Source: Cycas panzhihuaensis
Taxonomy: Eukaryota; Cycadophyta
DNA: 64,000 bases
Reading direction: 5' to 3'
Assembly (NCBI GenBank): GCA_023213395.1
Contig: CM041465.1
Span: 242,737,741 to 242,801,740 of the forward strand
A program made the position numbers and the translations under genes. The notes below the pieces were generated by a model. It saw only the letters and a list, made by a program, of their open reading frames with translations, had not been told where the DNA came from and did not search any database. Below, piece after piece: positions 10,606-20,747 of the stretch; position 1 is the stretch's first letter, and every line of letters starts with the position of its first letter.

Positions 10606-11306
10606 AAAATCGAACAGAAAATGGATTCATTTTTACCGGCTCTTGTGAGAAACCAGAGCCATTCCCTTATGCAGCAGAGCATCGCCCAACTTTGGAGGCA
10701 CATGGGGGAAGATTGGACCATTGGATCAGAGTGCAGAGAGAGCCAGCGGGATCATCAGGACGAGATGGTGACAGCGAGACCAGACCCAGTGAGTGGATAT
10801 CACGAAACCCAACCCATTTCAAAGTTTTAATTTCATTGGTTTTTATAATTTTTTGGTATGATTTTAGTACCCCTTATGGGTGATTGGAGGCATCTCAGAG
10901 TCTGAATTAGACCCAGAAAGAGGTGGGGACCTAGGCATTAGGGAGCCCTGGTCTCGGTGGGCTCCACAGGGTCCACTAAAAGATTTTTTTTTAATTCTTC
11001 GGGGTAGAAATCCCCCTTTTTGGGGGGTCACCGTTCATACTGCAGCAAAGATTGCAGTGTCGCAATCATTGTCGCGGGGCCCGAATCGTCGCGGGACCTG
11101 AGCTAAACTTAGAGGTACCACTAAGTTTAGTGCAGTACGAAGGCAGAAAAAGGGAAAAAGGGATAGGAGGGATCAAGGGGGCCTAAAATCCTAGACAGAG
11201 AGAGTTGAGAAAGAGTCATGAGTATTGATAACTGACATGAGGCTGACTTGATTATTTTTGACATGGACAGGCTGTCATCGCAGTGGATAACCGTGAGAAT
11301 ATAGGT
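10606..11306 (+). other. Leader region of the PMD-like gene, with palindrome at 11103-11130
   Basis: Contains an open stretch 10624-10830 and a donor-like CAGTGAGTGG near 10787-10796. Acceptor-like pyrimidine-rich sites follow, including GACATGGACAG near 11260-11270 just before the PMD frame opens. A 28-bp near-palindrome around GGTACC (arms CTAAACTTA/TAAGTTTAG) lies at 11103-11130. GC content is visibly higher than in most of the window. One or more 5' introns are likely but cannot be fixed by eye. Confidence 0.35.
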
Positions 11307-12503
11307 ATGGCTATGCTGAGCTATATGGAGATGGTATCTCGGGAGGACAAGGAGACCTTGCAGAGATGTGGCCTATACAAGGCCCTAAAGACACCTCAAT
11401 ATGCATCAAATTAGAGACTATTGGTTGACATTGTATCCCATTGGGATAGGAGGAGGTATGTATTCCACCTACCTCAGGTAGGTGATATGATGGTTACGCT
11501 GAGAGACATTCAGCAGATACTAGGGGTACCAGCGACTGGGAGGTCGATAACACTAGGGATGCTGCCTAGCACCGAGGTAGCACACAGAGAGGTAGCCCTG
11601 TTCTTCACAGGGGCTGAAAGGTGGGAGCGGAGGGGAGCTCCCCTCCAGACTATGCTGATGTCTAGAGTTCCTCAGGTGAGGAAACTGATTGTATTATACA
11701 TTCTATTTTGAATTTTCTAGAAGCAGAACTATAGGGAGATACCAGTTGGCTGGTTAGATGCAGTACACCACTGCAAGGCCAACGAGAGGATGGACTGGGA
11801 TACCCTGATAGCGACGAACCTCGTCACACAACTAGACGCTATTAGGATGATCGGCAGAGGGGGACTATCATATAGCACACTGCTATAGTGCTGGTTCTTT
11901 GATCATTTTGTGGCAGTGGCGCTAGCTGGGGGACCATACCCCATAGCAGAGTGGGCCCTGATGGTCCATAGATGGCAGACTCGGCTGAGGGGGACATAGG
12001 ACTAGGCCCACATCTGGTGATCAGTGGAGGCAACATCGCTAGACCTCCTCACCCTGACAGACTACATAGCAGAGCCATACATGACAATGAGGTGGGATAG
12101 TGATGATGAGGCAGGTAGAGCAAGAGCGCCCATAGATGATGATGACAATGATGGAGGTGATGATGGAGACAATGATGGAGGTGACGGGGCCAACTCATCA
12201 CGACCTATGGGGGAGGCAAGCCCTTCAGGGATGGCAGGAGGAGCAGCAGGACCATCCAGGGCTGCCGGAGGAGAGGCAGGCCCATCAAGAGTGCTAGATG
12301 AGAGCAGGGGGCCAGTGACTAGGGCCCGCAGGCTACGAATCATGAGGGGATCCGGAGGGACAAGGGTTGAGCTGGTCCTTGCGAGGAGGGAGGCCCAGGC
12401 AGAGGAGGTGCCCAAGGATGAAGCACCTGTAGCTGGCGAAGAGCCAGGAGGAGAGGATGTTGCGCGAGTAGAGGAGTCGGCGGCCATGGCAGGCGAGGCC
12501 TAA
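11271..12503 (+). pseudogene. Plant mobile domain (PMD)-like gene, antisense cargo of the G1 element
   Basis: The frame runs from about 11271 (first Met at 11307) through LQRCGLYKALKTP, RRYVFHLPQVGDMMVTLRD and ILGVPATGRSITLG. This is the FHLP..GEMTVTL.D...L.GLP..G signature of the aminotransferase-like plant mobile domain found in MAIN/MAIL proteins and in transposons. A short intron (about 11675-11719: GTGAGG to TTTTCTAG) interrupts it in phase 0. The frame continues with EIPVGWLDAVHHCKANERMDW and WALMVHRWQTRLRG, then an acidic stretch rich in Asp-Asp-Gly-Gly (12110-12190) and Ala/Gly/Ser-rich sequence to 12503. In-frame stops at 11412 (Asn-stop-Arg-Leu, perhaps CAG to TAG), about 11886, about 11998 and 12004 break it as read. 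Family assignment rests on motif recognition only. Confidence 0.65.
11675..11719 (+). other. Candidate spliceosomal intron in the PMD-like gene
   Basis: CCTCAG|GTGAGG at the left and a T-rich tract ending TTTTCTAG at the right, 45 bp, phase 0. Removing it joins SRVPQ to KQNYREIPVGW and bypasses the TGA at 11709. A plus-strand intron could survive only if this segment was never spliced during retrotransposition, which fits the antisense orientation. Confidence 0.5.
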
Positions 12504-12599
12504 CAATTTCCTTAGTCGTTTGACATCTAGATAGATATTTGATTTGATTTGATCATGGTATGTAGTGGGATGTACACTAACACATGGCATGTTGCATTG

Positions 12600-12962
12600 G
12601 TAGGTGTAGCTGAGGTCCAGAGATTGGTAGAGACCATGGTGAGGGAGATATTCCCTTAGGTGTATGCAGAGGGGCAACCACCTATCCAGGTAAGGGATGT
12701 GCCTAGATTGACAGGCACCCACATGGAGGCATTCACCCCATTGGTGAGGGCGAGAGACATCTGGGTCGCAGAGTCCCAAGAGCACATGACATTCAGGGGA
12801 CAGCTGCAGAGGGAGCTGGATGAGGCGAGGCATAAGAGGGACGAGCTACGCGGATGGGTCCCGGCTCTAGAGGCACAGGGAGGAGCAGGCAGAGATGCAG
12901 GGAGCACAATCTGGATAACGGTACTAGAGGAGTGCTTCAGAGTGATAAAGAAGGGACTCTAG
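12600..12962 (+). pseudogene. C-terminal exon of the PMD-like gene, coiled-coil
   Basis: After a T-rich stretch and an acceptor-like TTGCATTGGTAG near 12592-12603, the frame reads GVAEVQRLVETMV, a stop at 12658, then 12660-12962. This has QVRDVPRLTGTHMEAFTPLVRARDI and a charged helix, SQEHMTFRGQLQRELDEARHKRDELR, likely a coiled coil, ending VIKKGL. A continuation to about 13193 is Arg/Ser-rich. Joining to the preceding exon is inferred from spacing and base composition. Confidence 0.45.
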
Positions 12963-13199
12963 GGAGAGAGGGATCGTATCTAGGCCCGATACGATCAACT
13001 GGTAGCCCAGATGGTGTCAAGGTTGAGCAGGAGTAGGACATATACTCACACAGTGGCGATAACCTCGAGACAACCACGCAACGAGGGGAGCGAGGCAGGG
13101 AGCTCACGGAGGCCCAGGAGGAGCCTCAGAGGGATGTGGTCCCCAAGAGAGGGATCACACAGGCCAGGATATGGTACCCCAGGAGCGGGGTAGTAGTAG

Positions 13200-13755
13200 T
13201 GTAGGAGATATGTATATTAATTTTGACAAAGGAAAGCACGGGCCTCTAGGGGGTCATATATAGAGTTATATGATTGTACCCACCCTTCAAGGATACTAGC
13301 TTCCCATATATATGATGTAACATATGATTTTTGGATGTATATATATATGGGATAATTGGAACCCCATTTTGATATGAGATGCTATATATATCATATGTGG
13401 ATGACATGTATGTTTGTTTTGTATGTTGTAAATGTTAAGTTGTAAATATTTTATTATATGATGCACACACTTCTTTCTATGTATGGCTATATGTCTAATA
13501 GGAGTACACACACCCATCGTGAGTGGAGATGATAGAGAGGTGTGAGGTTAGAGGATAGAGCGACATATATGTCCATGGAGGAGCATAGCGGAACAACCTA
13601 AGATGGTACCAGAACAACTTAAGATAGGAGGAACCAGAAAGAAGAAGAAGAAGCCACCTTAAATTACCATTCTACCCATGGTTAGGAAGAATGGGGACAA
13701 CCTAAGATGGTAGTTTAGGCTCATTTCAGAGTAGGGCGAAGGGATCAGCGAAAGA
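13200..13755. other. AT-rich spacer between PMD-like gene and integrase tail
   Basis: Contains TA-rich runs (13318-13420) likely to hold 3' end signals of the plus-strand gene, then a purine-rich AAGAAGAAGAAG run near 13640. The motif ACCTAAGATGGTA occurs twice (about 13597 and 13699). No coding sequence recognised. Confidence 0.5.
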
Positions 13756-14754
13756 TCATGTGTAAAACTTCTTAAGGAATTTCCCATTAATAGCTTTCTC
13801 AAATTCAAGCCCTTCTAGGGTGGCTATCCTATAGGTACCATTACCGAGGGATTTGATAATGATGAAAGGACCAACCCATCAAGGTTTGAACTTGGTCAAA
13901 TGGTCATGGAGATACTTGAGCTTAAGGATGTAGTCCCCAGGGAACAAAGGATGAGAACGAAGATGTTTATCATAGGTCCTTTGTGAGCGAGCTTTAGATG
14001 CTAGGTTAGCCTGATAAGTGGCTAAGTGTCTCTCATCCAAAGCCTCGAGGTCCAAAAGGTGAGCCCGATAGATCGACTCTTTGTTAGTGAGACCTTGAAG
14101 GGAGACTCGCAAGGAAGAAATCTCAACTAGGTGGGGCGTAGAGCCCGCTAACTGCTCAAGTAGGGCTTCATCATCCTTTAAGTAATCCACCCCACGGATG
14201 ACCTTACTTCGAGTAAATGACGTGCTATAGGAGGTAGAGTTAATGGGACTGTGATGGTCATCAAGTTGCCCATCTTCCTCACAAGACTTTAAAGGAGAGT
14301 AAAAAAGAGGCTCCTCGGAAGGAGTGAAAGGCAGTTCTTCGAAGCCATGACCTGTGGGAGGTGATGAAGGAGAAGAACTGACGATGGGCAAGTCAACACG
14401 AGCGATGACATGTGACACATAAGAATGGCTAGCCTCACCAATGAAAGAGGTTCTAGATGGGGATCTAGAATGAGAGGGGTGTGACCTACTGGTGTGGAGG
14501 AAAGAGACGGGGTGAAGACAATCTTCATCCTCATCGTGTGACTCGTCGTCACTAAATGAAGAAAGGTACCCGTAGCTCCCAACGCCAATAGGGGCGAACC
14601 ACGTGAGACTAGGAGAAGAAGATGCGGGATCTTCTTCAGATGGATTAGGTATGCCAATAGAACAAGCCGAGGCGTGTGTAGAAGGACCTCGGTGTGCCGA
14701 ATTGGTAGAACGAGTTTGTTTGGTGAGTGGGCATTCACGGGGAATCACTCTCAT
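13756..14754 (-). pseudogene. Linker plus gypsy integrase C-terminal domain
   Basis: 291 open codons (14754-13879), then one stop and 40 more to 13756. The first half is Ser/Pro/acidic (PSEEDPASSSPS, SDDESHDEDED) with no known fold. The second half is an integrase tail: LTNKESIYRAHLLDLEALDE, TYDKHLRSHPLFPGDYILK, then GPFIIIKSLGNGTYRIATLEG and NGKFLKKFY. It aligns with the integrase tail of the plus-strand G1 copy at 59870-60220. The frame is continuous with the upstream protease ORF (15381-14785), separated by a single TAG where Gln is usual; the stop at 13876-13878 fits CGA to TGA. RT and the catalytic integrase core are missing without loss of frame. Confidence 0.8.
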
Positions 14755-14784
14755 CCACCCATCATGGATGAATTTAAATTGTCC

Positions 14785-15381
14785 CTAAAGAGTCAAACAT
14801 ACAGCTCTCATTTGGTCAAGCCATGGATGACCTAGAAGAAGGTTGTAGTCAACGTCAACACTGAGGACTACAACATCGGAAAGAACAGTCTTGCCCTCAA
14901 GGGTGAGTGGAATCATGACAGATCCCAAAGGGGTCTTCTCGCTACCGTCATAACCTTGGCATCGCCACGGAACAGGTTCCAAGGTGGAAATACTAAACTC
15001 TTGTATGACATGCAAGGGCATGGCATTCACGAAAGAACCATTGTCAACAACAGTTCTTCGAAGGGTACAATCAGGTGTATCGATAGTGATAGTGAATGGG
15101 AAGTTCCACTGACGTTCCCTTTCAGTAGTGGGAGGAAGGTCCTTATGATCAAATGAAATAACAAGTCCACGACTTTGGGTAACGCCCAAAGCATGGACAA
15201 GCGTGTCATTTGATCCTAAAGCTTCTAGGAGGAGGGCCCACTGCTCGGGATAACTCCTCAAAACATCCATCAAGGACATTCCTGTGGCAATAGTATGAAG
15301 CTCATCTACAATGGAGAAGGGCTTACCCTTTGCGGTAGGCTGGGTAAGTGCCCTTCGAAAATCGTAATGACCTAGGTGCAT
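14785..15381 (-). pseudogene. gypsy aspartic protease region
   Basis: 198 codons. FDHKDLPP..ERQWNFPFTITI leads into CTLRRTVVDNGSFVNAMPLHVI, where DNGS (Asp113) stands in place of D-S/T-G, followed by the flap-side strand LEGKTVLSDVVVLSVDVDYNLLLGHPWLDQM (compare ILLGRPWL of plant gypsy elements). It would cleave the Gag-Pol precursor. The frame is also open upstream of Met1 to about 15480, so it was part of a longer polyprotein. Asn between the catalytic Asp and Gly is atypical for a retropepsin but frequent in Tat-like proteins, to my recollection. Confidence 0.75.
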
Positions 15382-15499
15382 AGGAATGGCCTTGGGGAAG
15401 AGAGGTATTTCTAGAGGAGGGTTCTCCAGAAGTGGGTCGGAAGGAGCAGAAGAAGAAGCACCTGCTACTTCCTTGGCAGCCTAAGACCGCATAAGGGCA

Positions 15500-17835
15500 T
15501 AAGAAGGAGTTGCCTCAAGCAACTGGATCACCTTCTTCCCCTTATTTTAGGGCTACGAAGGTGATGGGGTACGATGGCTAGGGGAATGAGAGGAAGAGGA
15601 CGAGTCTCAGGTACCCTTCCCTTTGTCACGGGAAGGACGGGAATTAGGCGATCTTCCTCAGTTCTAGTTATTCTTAGTTTAGGTGTTGTGATCACATTCC
15701 CCATGTTTAGGGAATGGATCCTTGTGAACTGGTTGGTCCAAATTAGTCCTTGAGGCCCGTTTGGGGGAAGAGTCGCATCAAGGGGTATCCTTAGGATGCT
15801 GGGCCCTACAACGTGAGTCATCATGAAAGCACTCCCCATGAATGGAGCACCACTTCTTCTCAAGTGGGGGATCTGACCTTCTCACTTGAGGGGACTGAGC
15901 GTTTTCATTCCTGGGGAGGGGAGCTTGAGTTGTTTATTAGACTTGTTTGTTGGATGTAGGGGATGAAGGAGCTTGAAGCTTGAGCTCCTTCATTGTACGC
16001 TCGAATGAGTGTATGGCTGATGTGAGAGGGTCTAAAGTCCTCTCAGTCAGATGAGAGGAAGACCGGGTAGGTTGTGAAGGTTTGGTATCTTTGGTTGAAG
16101 GTGGTGCCTCACGTCACTGTGAGGGCTTAAGAGGTTTCTTGAGACTAGCTTGAATCTCAATAGCCTCCAATGCCAAACACTTGGCGATCATGGAGTATAT
16201 GTGGTCGCCCCCATTTTAAAGACTTCCACATGTATTTCGGGACAAAGTGCATTGACGAAGAGATCTCGCTTCAACTCCTTGGGCAATGTTGCCTTAGTGG
16301 AGTGAAGCAAGTTATGGAATCACTGCACAAAGTCATGATTCATTTCATTGTGACCTTGTTTGAGCGAAAGGAGTGATTTCATTCTGCTCTCGAATGGACG
16401 TGCTACATCAAAGTAGTTGATGAACTCATCCACCAATTGCTGGAATGAATAGATGGAGTGGGCAGGGAGATGATAAAACCACTTAAGGATGTCACCCTAT
16501 AAGGATCGCGGGAACAATTTCATTAGAATGTGGTCATAAGCCCAGTAATCAATGCATGCCATAGAAAATCTACGCATATGCTCTGCTGGGTCTTATGACG
16601 AAGTTCTGTCGAATCTAGGAACTTTAGGGGGATGAGGTAGCAGGTTGGTTCTTAATGCCTCAACGGATAAAGATATTGACCTATAGTCCATGAAGGGGCG
16701 TGCCCTTGCCTAGACCATAGGGTCAACGAATAACGTAGTAGGTAATGAGCAAGGAATAGATGGGGGTGGCACACCCATCCCTCCTTGAGGAAATACCCCC
16801 TACTGGGAAGGGACTTGAGGATAAGTGCCTTGGAAGGGAGTCAGGTTCCCTTGTGAAGGCACGGTAAAAGGAATTACACTAGATGATGGAAAAGACAGAT
16901 GTGGAACTGGGTTTTTCCCATATGGGCCACCCGTGGGTGGGACGACCCCATATGGGTGTAGCGGATCCACTCCATAAGCTAGGAGGTGGCTTCCTCTACC
17001 ACCTTTAAGGTTGAGAAGTATACCCTGGGGGAATGTAAAAGGAAGTGCCAACATGTTGGTTTTAAGGGTGTATGGGAGCAGGTCCCACATGACTAATGGC
17101 TGAAGGGTTGGTAGGACCGACAAGCCTACTAGGAAAGGTATGTGCCATATTAGGGGATGGCACATTGGTTTGGCTAGGGAAGGGTATGCTAACCTTCAAC
17201 TGAGGGAAAGACATACCACGGGAAGATCCTGAAACACTAGGACCTTGATGAGAAACAGAAGGTGCAACATGTACCTCCGCAACTGGAATAGGAAAGGAGC
17301 GAGACATATGGGTAGGCACGAAGGGATTGGTTGTCACAGGAAGAGTAGATGAGGATGAGGATCGTAGGGAAGGAGCGGAAGAAGAAGAGGCTCCTCCCCG
17401 AAGAGCATCCTCAAACCATCCAGGACGCAGTTAGAGACGTGCCGCGTGGCGACACTCGTTGAGAGCTTCAACTACATCGACAGGAGGGGTTCCTACGTAC
17501 TCGTAAGAGGCGGTTGGGACCTCCAACGAAGTAGATCCCTCAGGACGCTCCTCATAAGGGTCACCAACTAAGTGGTAAGTCTCAAGAGGAAAGGATCCTT
17601 CTATCGCATGGGTAGAAGGATGGATGTTGAGTGGGTGATGTTGGTCACCCAGGTAGTAAAGGGGGTCATCACCCTCTTGGGTGGACCCATAAATAGAGGA
17701 AGGAAAATCATGGGTTTCTAAGGTTGAGGTGTGGTAGGCCCAATCAGAAGAGTATCCCTCCATAGTCAAATCAGAATTCGACAAAGGAAGAGGGCGATAC
17801 TCGGGGTCTTCTAACAATGGAGGTAGACTGCGCAA
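15500..17835 (-). pseudogene. gypsy gag, interrupted by stops
   Basis: The N-terminal part (17835-17062) is low-complexity Pro/Ser/His-rich. The retro-gag core lies around 16290-16700: FDRTSS.DPAEHMRRFSMAC, GDILKWFYHLPAHSIYSFQQL, DEFINYFDVARP and LLSLKQGHNEMNHDF. A zinc-knuckle-like CSIHGECFHDDSRC lies near 15815-15860. A gag with the same GD.LKWFYHLP core occurs in the plus-strand copy near 30640-30680. Several stops and frame changes (for example near 16795 and 17430) make it non-functional as read. It is the first internal gene after the leader at 18027. Confidence 0.75.
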
Positions 17836-18008
17836 GTGACGAGAAAAATGTCACATGCAAGGTCAGCCAACAATATTAGGAAAAGGAAAGGGCGATAAAG
17901 GCACACGCATTGGGGGCTGCCTAAAGAAGAGATTAAAGTAGGAAAAGGATCACAAAGAGGTAGTGAAACCAATGGAAGAGAGCAAAAACTAGCTCCCTTA
18001 CTAGCTGG

Positions 18009-18024
18009 TCCCTAGTATGGTCGC
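18009..18024 (-). other. Primer-binding-site region, G1 leader motif
   Basis: On the minus strand GCGACCATACTAGGGA begins 4 bases inside the 5' LTR end. The same motif stands at 29166-29181, as GTGACCATACTGGGGA at 63667-63682, and weakly at 26938-26953, in each plus-strand case where an LTR end is expected. Position fits a tRNA primer site; I cannot name the tRNA with certainty. Confidence 0.6.
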
Positions 18025-18027
18025 TAG

Positions 18028-20742
18028 TGGATGCGCATCTACGGGATAGCTACCTAACTGAGTAGGAATGGAGGAGCAACTGATAGAGTAATCGGGAAAA
18101 GACCTACAAGTAGGGCAAATACCACGTAGGGCACCTCGTGCACTAGAGCGCGAGTTCGGGACCTGCAAATAGAATATAGCTACCTGGGAGTGGTTCCCCG
18201 CTTCAAACAAGAGGAGAAGAGGCATAGGGTTAGCTTGGGTTAACCTAAGGGAAGGATCCTCCCACCCTTGGATGATTGGAAGGGGAAGGAGAGAACCCTT
18301 TAGAGGTTCCCCTAAAGCAATAGGAAACAAGAAAGGGTAGGCAAGTGGATGGCCTACAAACGTGGTCACCTCGGTTATCCGGCTAAGCGGAGAACCAAGA
18401 GAACATAAGAGGAATAACCAAAGAAAAGAGGTTATGATATGTGTAAGCAAACTAACCAAGTAAACAAGTAATGAAATGAGAGGGGAGTTTACATGGCATA
18501 AGGAGGGAAAAGGTGAGAGGGAAGGTTTCCTAAGACCTTTTCCTATGGCAAAAGGAAATGCAAGTGATAAAGTAAACAAAGTATGAATTAAAGCAAAGAT
18601 TGATTTCCTTTCTCTTTCTAATGAGCTAATTACTACTATGTAAAAGAACTCAAAAGGAAAAAAGTAATGAAGTGGAGCGAGAGTATGTACCAGGAACATA
18701 AGCGTGTCGAAATGGTAACACTCCCAAGAGGCACCCAAAGCTACTCCATAAGGTACGGTGGACATGAAGAGTCACAGTGGATCAGAACGAGGGGCTCCCT
18801 TACCTTCCTTGGAAAAAGTACTAAAGTACCAAGCAAGGGAAAGAAAGGAATAAAATACTAACAATAGATGAAGTATAAAAGTAAAGCATAAATGGGAGCA
18901 CTTACCTGCAAAGGAAGAAAGAGGAATAGATCCTTTGCGCTTTCTGAATACCTACAAGTAAATGATAATCCCCCCTTCTGGGAGAAAGGGTGCTAGCATA
19001 CAATGGAAAGATCCTAATAATACATGTACATATAAAGCAAATATAAACTTAAATATGTGTATGTTAATATCAATATAATGATGATAAAATGTAAAAGAAA
19101 ACAACCAAAGTAGATGGAAAGTAATCGATAAGCCTTAGAGTGGCCCACCACCCGCAAAGAACAACCCCAATCTCTCCCAAAAGCCAGGAGGCAACGAGGG
19201 TAAGGCTATGCAAGATGACTAGAAATAGAGGCAAAGAAAGTTAAAAAGAGCCAAAGAGGACCTACAACGAGCCGGGGTGCTATGGAGAGCAAACTGGGTC
19301 ACTGGGAAGAGAGTTAGGCCAAGGATAAGTAGTCGGGGCTTACATGAGTTGCCCAGATCAAAGCATAAGCCCTCAAACCAGTGCTACAATGTGTGATGGC
19401 ACTGATTTCAACAACTAAAGATGGCCTAACAAACCCTTGCTTGATTGCCAAGGATAGCACGGGGCAAAAGGCAAAGTTTGGGGGGCAAAGAGCCACTTGA
19501 GGAGTGTGGAAGGTGGTGTGGAATCCACCTAACGCTCACCCAAACCCTATGCAACCCCTCTTTGCCACTACCTTGAGCAATAAAAGCAGGCAAGGAGGCA
19601 CTAATGGCAGGATTAAGATAGTACAAAACAAAGGAAAATCAACCTTCAAAAACCCAAGCAAGAGGACAAGCAAAATAAGGCATCAATTGAACAAGAAAGT
19701 AGCTTAAACCAATGAATACCTGAGAAGAGGAGGGGAGACTCTTACCTCAGTCAAGGGCTATTGGAAGAAGGCTGAGGAATCAGCCCAAAAGCTATGGAGC
19801 AGTAGGTTTGGAACCCTGCTAATGGAGTTGGAGGAAACACCTACACTTTTAGGATGCTTTGATGGCTACCTGAACAAGAATCCACTGAGATCTCTCCAAA
19901 GGGGCCTTCTCCAAGGCGTGTGAAGGGCTGGAAAGATGTCCTAGCCGTACCAAAGGAGAGCTGGGCACTGGAGGAGAGGTGTAGGTCCTATAGCAGTAGT
20001 AGAGCAGTAGAGAATACCAGACCATAGGGCAGTTTCCTTGAGAAGCAATCTAAAAAATGAACAAGAGATCCTAAAAATGAGTTAAAGATGACTTAAATAC
20101 CTAGCCCAAACCCTAAAGCGAGCAATTAGGGTGCAGATGGTGGTAAGTCAAGTCACGAGACATGTGGAAGTTTCACAATAAATGCAAAATTGCCACGATA
20201 GTTTTTAAAAAATAAATTTGAATAGTCATCCTGCTGCAAAATCTGTGGTATCACAGAATTTGCGGCGGTACCACGAAATTTATGGCAGTATTCAACTGGA
20301 GGCTAAACCTGGCCCAGACGGCCCGGCTTCGTAGGCGATGACAAAATGGCTAATGGGGGCTAAGACACCCTGCAGGGCAAACAAGCCAACAAACGAGTCC
20401 AGAAGAGCAAAAATAGGATTCAAACAATGTGGCAAGTCAACCAAATAATGACGGGTCATCACACGGGCAGAGGTGGCATAAGCCAAGTGGATCTTGGAGT
20501 GAGTAGGGCAGAATGTGGGAAGTGGAATAGCCACTGGGGTGCCACACTCATTGGAAATGTGCCCCTACTATAGTCGTCATAGGCTGAATAAGTTTAGACG
20601 AAGACAAAATCATCTACAAGGTCACAACATGCAAACATGCAAGCAAACACTCATATCAAAAGAAAGTGATGATAAGATGAGAAGCATACCTACACTTACC
20701 TGATTCGATAATTCTGTATCCATTCCTGGAAGCCGGGAAACA
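18028..20742 (-). repeat. 5' LTR of the 14.2-kb G1 element (2715 bp)
   Basis: Direct partner of 6526-9247. Minus-strand reading starts TGTTTCCCGGCTTCC and ends GCGCATCCA. A 254-codon minus-strand frame (18001-18765) is open here but broken in the other copies. Confidence 0.92.
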
Positions 20743-20747
20743 CTTTC
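20743..20747. repeat. Target site duplication CTTTC, right copy
   Basis: Exact match to 6521-6525, directly following the AAACA end of the right LTR. Confidence 0.85.

Larger units (their letters stand above)
6526..20742 (-). mobile_element. 14.2-kb Ty3/gypsy G1 element, complete by structure, non-autonomous, with antisense PMD cargo
   Basis: Two direct LTRs (6526-9247, 18028-20742) flank an 8.8-kb interior. In the minus-strand reading the LTRs start TGTTTCCC and end TCCA, and the element is flanked by identical 5-bp duplications CTTTC (6521-6525 and 20743-20747). Interior order on the minus strand: leader motif, gag, protease, linker, integrase C-terminus, spacer, RNase H, purine tract. RT, the pol RNase H and the integrase core are absent. 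A plus-strand PMD-like gene sits between the integrase tail and the RNase H. The aspartate-type RNase H and gag style resemble the Tat/Ogre branch of plant gypsy elements; that lineage call is inference. Confidence 0.9.

Noticed and set aside
12062-12907. Long minus-strand ORFs opposite the PMD-like gene (141, 166 and 83 codons).
   Set aside because: They are low-complexity Ser/Pro/Ala or Cys/Leu-rich mirrors of the GC-rich plus-strand coding sequence, with no domain. The plus strand carries the recognisable motifs.
16170-16376. Plus-strand ORF of 68 codons.
   Set aside because: Lies opposite the retro-gag core of the minus-strand element (GDILKWFYHLP region) and has no domain of its own.
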